Shown: positions 15,614 to 20,172 of the stretch, piece after piece
How the letters are laid out: every line of letters begins with the position of its first letter
Position numbering within the stretch: the stretch's first letter is position 1
Source: Thiodiazotropha sp040507245
GTDB lineage: Bacteria; Pseudomonadota; Gammaproteobacteria; Chromatiales; Chromatiaceae
Direction: 5' to 3'
Assembly (NCBI GenBank): GCA_040507245.1
Contig: JBEVVH010000047.1
Span: 1-20,172, forward strand
DNA length: 20,172 nucleotides
Notes under the pieces: generated by a model
Database searches by the model: none
What the model was told of the DNA's origin: nothing
What the model saw: only the letters and a program-made list of their open reading frames with translations
Program-made: the position numbers and the translations under genes

Positions 15614-15725
15614 AATTTTGAATGTTGAATTATGGTACTTGCTTCGCAAGGGTCTAGAGATTAAAACCAACCGCTCGCAAAGCGAGCCTCATCAATTCAA
15701 AATTCAAAATTAAGCATTCAAAATT
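15614..15725. repeat. Small AT-rich inverted-repeat element between leuB and asd
   Basis: AATTTTGAATG at 15614-15624 is matched by its exact complement at 15715-15725. Direct ATTCAAAATT-like units crowd the right end (15694-15725). Inside are two compact hairpins, CTTGC/GCAAG (15638-15650) and GCTCGC/GCGAGC (15673-15687). The layout of ends plus inner stems looks like a MITE or REP-type element. On the minus strand the second hairpin is followed by GGTTGGTTTT, so it might also weakly terminate the leu message. Confidence 0.55.
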
Positions 15726-15727
15726 AC

Positions 15728-16804
15728 TTACAGTAATGCGGCCACCACCGCATCACCCATCGCCTCGCAGGTGACCTCGGACATCCCCTCGGAGAGGATG
15801 TCCGGAGTACGCAGACCGTCATCCAGCACCCGCTCGACCGCCTTCTCGATTCGGCTCGCCATCTCAGGCTCATCCAGGCTGTATCGCAGCATCATTGCCA
15901 CCGACAGGATTGTCGCCAGCGGATTGGCGACGCCCTTGCCTGCAATGTCCGGTGCGGAGCCGTGGATCGGCTCATACATGCCCTTGCCCTGCTCGTCCAG
16001 GGAGGCGGAAGGCAGCATGCCGATGGATCCGGTCAGCATCGCGGCGCAATCAGACAGGATATCCCCAAACATATTGGTCGTCACTATCACGTCGAACTGC
16101 TTCGGCCACTTCACCAGTTGCATCGCGGCGTTATCCACATACATGTGACTCAGTTCAACTTCCGGGTCCTCCTGGCCGACCCGGGATACCACCTCACGCC
16201 ACAGCTCTGTGCATTCCAGGACATTGGCCTTATCCACTGAGCAGACCCGGCTTCCACGTTTTTTGGCGATATCGAAGGCCACTCGGGCAATCCGGTCGAT
16301 CTCCGATTCCGCATAGACCAGGGTGTTAAAGCCCTGGCGTTCCCCGTTGTCCAGGGTGCGAATACCCCGAGGTTGCCCAAAGTAGATACCGCCGGTCAGT
16401 TCACGCACGATCATGATATCCAGTCCGGATACAATCTCCGGTCTCAGGCTGGAGGCCTGAGCCAGTTGCGGATAGAGCAGTGCGGGACGCAGGTTGGCGA
16501 ACAGATTCAACTCGGAACGCAGGCCCAGCAGGCCCTTTTCCGGACGGATCGAGATATCCAGGGACTCCCACTTGGGTCCGCCCACGGCGCCAAGAAGCAC
16601 CGCATCCGCCTCTTTGGCCAGGTCCAGGGTCGCGTCCGGCAAGGGTCCGCCGGTGGCATCGATGGCGGTGCCGCCCACCAGGGCCTCGTCCATGTCCACA
16701 TCCAGACCAAAGTCGTCGCGCAGGGTCGCCAGCACCTTGACCGCCTCGGTGACGATCTCCGGTCCGATGCCATCTCCAGGTAGGATCAGAATTTGTTTAC
16801 TCAT
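15728..16804 (-). CDS. leuB: 3-isopropylmalate dehydrogenase
   Basis: A 358-residue NAD-dependent oxidative decarboxylase that turns 3-isopropylmalate into 2-oxoisocaproate in leucine synthesis. Visible family blocks are PGDGIGPEI (9-17), LLGLRSELNLFANLRP (substrate-binding arginines), RELTGGIYFGQPRG, and the metal/NAD region GDILSD..GSAPDIAGKGVANPLATILS. Length is standard (E. coli 363). GAGGAG lies 7 nt before the ATG and overlaps the leuD stop region, with an 11-nt gap from leuD, so it is a tight operon member. The repeat element begins right after its stop. Confidence 0.97.
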   Translation of the reverse strand: MSKQILILPGDGIGPEIVTEAVKVLATLRDDFGLDVDMDEALVGGTAIDATGGPLPDATLDLAKEADAVLLGAVGGPKWESLDISIRPEKGLLGLRSELNLFANLRPALLYPQLAQASSLRPEIVSGLDIMIVRELTGGIYFGQPRGIRTLDNGERQGFNTLVYAESEIDRIARVAFDIAKKRGSRVCSVDKANVLECTELWREVVSRVGQEDPEVELSHMYVDNAAMQLVKWPKQFDVIVTTNMFGDILSDCAAMLTGSIGMLPSASLDEQGKGMYEPIHGSAPDIAGKGVANPLATILSVAMMLRYSLDEPEMASRIEKAVERVLDDGLRTPDILSEGMSEVTCEAMGDAVVAALL

Positions 16805-16815
16805 GATTTAACTCC

Positions 16816-17454
16816 TCAGGAAAACAGCCAGGGCGCCTGTTCACGACGCCGTGCTTCATAGGCCTTGATTTCGTCCACATGCTGGAGGGTCAGGCCGATA
16901 TCATCCAATCCGTTGATCAAACAGTGTTTGCGAAACGGGTCGACCTCGAAGTTCCAGATTTGCCCAGCGGGAACGGAGAGACTCTGCGCCTGCAGATCAA
17001 CCGTCAGGGCCAGGGCTTCTTCACCCCCCGCGAGATGAAACAATTCATCAACGATATCTTCTTCTAATACAATAGGTAACAGTCCATTTTTGAAGCTATT
17101 ATTGAAGAATATATCCGCATAGCTCGGGGCAATGATGACCCGAAAACCGTAATCCTCCAGGGCCCAGGGCGCGTGTTCCCGGGAGGACCCGCAGCCGAAG
17201 TTTTCCCGGGCCAGCAGGATGCTTGCCCCTGCGTAGCGGGGATCATTGAGCACGAAATCCGGGTTCAATGGCCGCTGACTGTTGTCCATACCCGGTTCGC
17301 CGTGGTCCAGATAGCGCCATTCGTCGAACAGGTTGGGCCCAAAGCCGGAGCGCTTGATCGATTTCAGGAACTGCTTCGGGATGATGGCATCGGTGTCCAC
17401 ATTGGAGCGGTCCAGGGGACAGACCTTGCCGGTAAAGGTTTCGAATTTATCCAT
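16816..17454 (-). CDS. leuD: 3-isopropylmalate dehydratase small subunit
   Basis: A 212-residue swivel-domain subunit that works with LeuC to isomerise 2-isopropylmalate to 3-isopropylmalate. Motifs: DTDAIIPKQFLK (20-31), the substrate loop FGCGSSREHAPWAL (86-99) and YADIFFNNSFKNGLLPI (112-128). Length fits the family (about 200-215). An AGGA site 8 nt upstream supports ATG 17454. leuC lies 61 nt before and leuB 11 nt after. Codons for residues about 114-137 (17046-17115) are strikingly AT-rich (GGA, TTA, CCT, ATT, GTA, TTA in a row) against a GC-rich gene, although the protein is conserved there. Confidence 0.97.
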   Translation of the reverse strand: MDKFETFTGKVCPLDRSNVDTDAIIPKQFLKSIKRSGFGPNLFDEWRYLDHGEPGMDNSQRPLNPDFVLNDPRYAGASILLARENFGCGSSREHAPWALEDYGFRVIIAPSYADIFFNNSFKNGLLPIVLEEDIVDELFHLAGGEEALALTVDLQAQSLSVPAGQIWNFEVDPFRKHCLINGLDDIGLTLQHVDEIKAYEARRREQAPWLFS

Positions 17455-17515
17455 GAGGCTTTCCTTTGTTTAGGTTTTAGCCGATATATCCGTCTATTAC
17501 AGATACTTTATAAAG

Positions 17516-18931
17516 TTAGTCTGACGATCCGAGATCGACGAAATGACCATGGATCGCAGCCGCAGCCGCCATCGCCGGACTTACCAGATGGGTGCGTCCC
17601 CCCTGCCCCTGGCGTCCCTCGAAATTCCGGTTGGAAGTCGAGGCACAGCGCTCACCGGGCTCCAGACGATCCGCGTTCATCGCCAGACACATGGAACAGC
17701 CGGGCTCCCGCCATTCAAAACCAGCTTCGATGAAAACGCGATCCAGCCCCTCCTGTTCCGCCTGGGCCTTGACCAGACCTGAACCGGGCACCACCAGGGC
17801 CTGCTTGACCCCATCCGCCACCTTGTGACCCTTGACCACCTCAGCAGCGGCGCGAAGATCCTCGATGCGTGAATTGGTGCAGGAGCCAATGAAAACCTTA
17901 TCGAGACGGATTTCCCGAATTGGGGTACCCGCCTTGAGACCCATGTAATCCAGGGCCCGGCGCATGCCTTCCGCCTTCACCTTGTCCGCCTCGCGCTCCG
18001 GATCGGGTACCGCCCGATCCACCGCCACCACCATCTCCGGTGAGGTGCCCCAGGTGACCTGGGGTTTGATGTCCGCCCCCTGCAGGGTCACCACCCGGTC
18101 GAAACGGGCGTCCGGATCGCTGTGCAGAGTGCGCCAATAGGCCTCGGCCTTCTCCAGGTTCTCGCCCTTGGGGGCAAACGGCCGTCCCTTGACATAATCG
18201 ATGGTCTTTTGGTCCACGGCCACGAAACCTGCCCGGGCACCGGCCTCGATCGCCATGTTGCACAGGGTCAGGCGACCTTCTATGGAGAGGTCCTCGATGG
18301 CCTGCCCCGCGAATTCCACCGCGTAACCGGTGCCCCCGGCGGTACCGATCTCGCCGATGATCGCCAGCACGATGTCCTTGGCAGTCACACCGGGCGCCAC
18401 GGGGCCCTCGACCCGGATCTGCATCGCCTTGGATTTTTTCTGGATCAGGCATTGGGTGGCAAGCACATGCTCCACCTCGGAGGTGCCGATACCAAACGCA
18501 AGCGCACCCATCGCTCCGTGAGTGGAGGTGTGGGAGTCACCGCACACCACGGTCATACCCGGCAGGGTTGCACCCTGCTCCGGTCCCACCACATGCACGA
18601 TGCCTTGACGGGGGTCGAGCATGTGGAATTCGGTGATGCCGAAATCCCGGCTGTTCTGATCCAGGGTCTCCACCTGGATCCGGGAAACCGGGTCACTGAT
18701 GGTGGACACGCCCCCGGAACGCTCCGTGGTGGGAACATTGTGGTCCGGGGTCGCCAGGTTGGCTTCCTGCCGCCAGGGGGTGCGTCCCGCGAGGCGCAGA
18801 CCCTCGAAGGCCTGGGGTGAAGTGACTTCATGCACCAAGTGGCGATCGATATAGATCAGCGCGGTACCGTCTTCGTCGGTGCGCACCACATGGGATTCCC
18901 AGAGTTTGTCGTATAAGGTCTTGGCACTCAT
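17516..18931 (-). CDS. leuC: 3-isopropylmalate dehydratase large subunit
   Basis: A 471-residue aconitase-superfamily enzyme with a [4Fe-4S] cluster held by Cys351 (GSCTNSR), Cys412 and Cys415 (GCSMC), close to the E. coli ligand positions. Other aconitase blocks are CGDSHTSTHGAMGALAFGIGTSEVEHVLATQ (130-160 in part) and CNMAIEAGARAG. It dehydrates and rehydrates isopropylmalate with LeuD. Length is typical (E. coli 466). GAGGA lies 6 nt before the ATG. It is the first gene of leuCDB; leuA is not in the window. A LysR-type regulator is divergent at 19061, with 129 nt between. Confidence 0.98.
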   Translation of the reverse strand: MSAKTLYDKLWESHVVRTDEDGTALIYIDRHLVHEVTSPQAFEGLRLAGRTPWRQEANLATPDHNVPTTERSGGVSTISDPVSRIQVETLDQNSRDFGITEFHMLDPRQGIVHVVGPEQGATLPGMTVVCGDSHTSTHGAMGALAFGIGTSEVEHVLATQCLIQKKSKAMQIRVEGPVAPGVTAKDIVLAIIGEIGTAGGTGYAVEFAGQAIEDLSIEGRLTLCNMAIEAGARAGFVAVDQKTIDYVKGRPFAPKGENLEKAEAYWRTLHSDPDARFDRVVTLQGADIKPQVTWGTSPEMVVAVDRAVPDPEREADKVKAEGMRRALDYMGLKAGTPIREIRLDKVFIGSCTNSRIEDLRAAAEVVKGHKVADGVKQALVVPGSGLVKAQAEQEGLDRVFIEAGFEWREPGCSMCLAMNADRLEPGERCASTSNRNFEGRQGQGGRTHLVSPAMAAAAAIHGHFVDLGSSD

Positions 18932-18975
18932 CTCATGTCCTCTTCAGGTATCACTGCGATGCCTGTTAACGCGTG

Positions 18976-18998
18976 CTTATGGGTAGTCAAACCTTAGG
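18976..18998. promoter_or_regulatory. Imperfect dyad and TTGACT -35 between leuC and the LysR gene
   Basis: CTTATGGGT and AACCTTAGG are 6/9 complementary around a 5-nt centre. The same stretch includes TTGACT on the minus strand (18985-18990), a good -35 for leuC, although no good -10 follows at 16-18 nt. A weak -10 with an overlapping dyad fits a LysR-controlled promoter, but the site itself is a guess. Confidence 0.35.
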
Positions 18999-19060
18999 AG
19001 ACTGTGCTACATAATACAAATTCATTATTTTCATTTTTTCGATTACTTTTAGGAATACTT

Positions 19061-19939
19061 ATGGAGCTTGCCGCACTCAAAGCCTTCATCGAAGTTGCCC
19101 GGGAAGGCTCGTTTTCTTTGGGCGCGGAAACCCTCTACCTGACCCAACCGGCGATCAGCAAGCGGGTTGCCGGACTGGAGCAGGAACTCTCGGTGCGGCT
19201 GTTCGATCGGGTCGGGCGTCAAATCTTCCTTACGGAAGCCGGTCGGCATCTGCTGCCCCGAGCGAAGCAGATGCTGCAGGATGAGGTCGATATCCGGCGC
19301 AGCCTGAGCAATCTCAGTGGAGAAGTGGGCGGCCGCCTGGCCATGGCCACCAGCCATCACATTGGCTTGCACCGACTGCCACCGACCCTGCGAACCTATA
19401 CCGAGCGTTTTCCCGGGGTCGCACTGGATATTCAGTTCATGGAATCGGAACGGGCCTGCCTCGCGGTGGCGCATGGGGAACTGGAACTGGCGGTGATCAC
19501 CCTGCCCCTCGAACCTATCGAGAATCTGACCGCACAGGAGATCTGGCACGACCCCCTATGTGTCGCAGTGGGTCGGGACCATCCGCTGGCAAAAACCGGA
19601 GCTCTCTCCCTGCGGGAACTGGCGGCCTACCCGGCAGTGCTCCCGAGCCGGGGCACCTATACCCGAACACTTTTGGAGCAGGCGGTCTCAGCACATCGGC
19701 TGCAGGTGAACTGCACCCTGGAGACCGGCTACCTGGAGACCCTGAAAACGATGACCGGAATCGGCCTGGGTTGGGGACTGTTGCCGGAGATTCTTCTGGA
19801 TGATCAGCTGACCCGGCTCGAGGTGCCGGAACTGGCGTTGTCACGCTCGCTTGGAATGGTGACCCATCACAAACGCACCCTCTCCAACGCGGCCATCGCA
19901 ATGACACAACTTCTCACGACGGAAAGAATAGGTGCCTGA
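19061..19939 (+). CDS. LysR-type transcriptional regulator, divergent from leuC
   Basis: A 292-residue LysR-family regulator. The N-terminal winged helix-turn-helix is at about 1-60 (MELAALKAFIEVAREGSFS, LTQPAISKRVAGLEQEL, LFDRVGRQIFLTEAG). A linker helix leads to the periplasmic-binding-like effector domain at about 88-292. The start was placed at ATG 19061 because AGGA sits 6 nt upstream and the HTH begins at once; the longer frame from 19004 adds a hydrophobic, unlikely N-terminus. By position it probably controls leuCDB, and many LysR genes also repress themselves from the shared gap. The effector cannot be read from the sequence. A 7-bp stem follows its stop. Confidence 0.93.
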   Translation: MELAALKAFIEVAREGSFSLGAETLYLTQPAISKRVAGLEQELSVRLFDRVGRQIFLTEAGRHLLPRAKQMLQDEVDIRRSLSNLSGEVGGRLAMATSHHIGLHRLPPTLRTYTERFPGVALDIQFMESERACLAVAHGELELAVITLPLEPIENLTAQEIWHDPLCVAVGRDHPLAKTGALSLRELAAYPAVLPSRGTYTRTLLEQAVSAHRLQVNCTLETGYLETLKTMTGIGLGWGLLPEILLDDQLTRLEVPELALSRSLGMVTHHKRTLSNAAIAMTQLLTTERIGA

Positions 19940-19944
19940 TTACC

Positions 19945-19964
19945 CAGCATGATCAGACATGCTG
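19945..19964 (+). other. Hairpin after the LysR gene
   Basis: CAGCATG (19945-19951) pairs with CATGCTG (19958-19964) around a 6-nt loop, 5 nt after the stop. No T-run follows, so it is not a standard intrinsic terminator; it may act with Rho or stabilise the 3' end. Confidence 0.4.
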
Positions 19965-20000
19965 ACACTCGATCTCCAGAGGGCTCGCGGCCACGCTGCG

Positions 20001-20100
20001 CCGGATCCCGGGTTCCACTGCGTTTCACCCAGGCTACGGGGGTGATGCTCGCTCCTCTTGAGGTTCCCGTCTGTCCCGATCCGTAGCCCGATGTAATGGT
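20001..20100. repeat. Inverted pair of GTAGCC-type dispersed-repeat-like sequences
   Basis: The minus strand from 20039 reads CGTAGCCTGGGTGAAACGCA, continuing GTGGAACCCGGGATCC. The plus strand from 20082 reads CGTAGCCCGATGTAATGG. Both begin with the CGTAGCC core and face away from a 42-nt centre. Short repeats with a GTAGCC(T/C)GG...GCAG...GGAA(A/C)CC(C/G)GG pattern are widely scattered in gammaproteobacterial intergenic regions. Copy number in this genome cannot be seen from one window. Confidence 0.5.
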
Positions 20101-20172
20101 CTCCTCCCCTCTCACGAACGGCGTCGTAATGCGCCATGATTGAAGTTGCGGTCAATCAAAATGAGAAGAGGA

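Noticed and set aside
14761..15621. A 286-codon plus-strand open frame over asd
   Set aside because: Antisense shadow of asd, His/Gly-rich, no domain or ribosome site.
18932..19003. Leucine leader peptide and attenuator before leuC
   Set aside because: No short frame rich in Leu codons and no terminator hairpin with a T-run was found.
19867..20155. Minus-strand open frames at the right end as a small gene
   Set aside because: They run through the repeat-like region and the 3' end of the LysR gene, with no ribosome site or recognisable motif.
20136..20172. Start of a plus-strand gene running off the window (MIEVAVNQNEKR)
   Set aside because: Only 12 codons are visible and no ribosome site precedes the ATG; it cannot be supported from this window. 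The AGAAGAGGA at the very end could instead be a ribosome site for a gene beyond the edge.

Overview
The window is a stretch of gammaproteobacterial chromosome. It looks like a Chromatiales or sulfur-oxidiser-type lineage (e.g. Sedimenticola/Thiodiazotropha-like), but that placement is an inference from gene order and protein style, not from a marker gene. The sodium-type flagellar stator (PomA/PomB residues) suggests a marine or saline habitat. All genes end in TGA (14) or TAA (4); no undisrupted gene ends in TAG.

Layout: (1) 17-1678, minus strand: pomA-pomB flagellar stator operon behind a textbook FliA (sigma-28) promoter at 1781-1807. pomB is interrupted by an in-frame TAG at 593-595. (2) 1886-3494, plus strand: a YbbO-like short-chain dehydrogenase, then an unusual DUF971 + MoaD/ThiS-like fusion protein. 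(3) 3547-5130, minus strand: dedD (SPOR protein) followed by a lone type II secretion gene, gspC, behind a recognisable extended -10 promoter. (4) 5327-11143, minus strand: truA-trpF-trpB-trpA-accD-folC, i.e. tRNA pseudouridylation, the last steps of tryptophan synthesis, malonyl-CoA formation and folate polyglutamylation. (5) 11339-14134, minus strand: fimV, a large polar-hub/peptidoglycan-binding protein with its own Rho-independent terminator. (6) 14473-18931, minus strand: leuC-leuD-leuB-asd (leucine and aspartate-family synthesis), with a small AT-rich inverted-repeat element between leuB and asd. (7) 19061-19939, plus strand: a divergent LysR-type regulator facing leuC. (8) 19940-20172: non-coding, with a dispersed-repeat-like inverted pair.

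The order leuCDB-asd-fimV-truA-trpF-(trpBA)-accD-folC-dedD is a well-known conserved gammaproteobacterial block, so most of the window is ordinary housekeeping. The parts that deserve attention are the amber codon in pomB, the DUF971-MoaD fusion without a C-terminal Gly-Gly, the orphan gspC where cvpA-purF is usually found, structured leaders before accD and fimV, the leuB-asd repeat element, and an AT-rich patch inside leuD. I did not find a convincing new multi-gene system, CRISPR array, tRNA, rRNA or insertion sequence.
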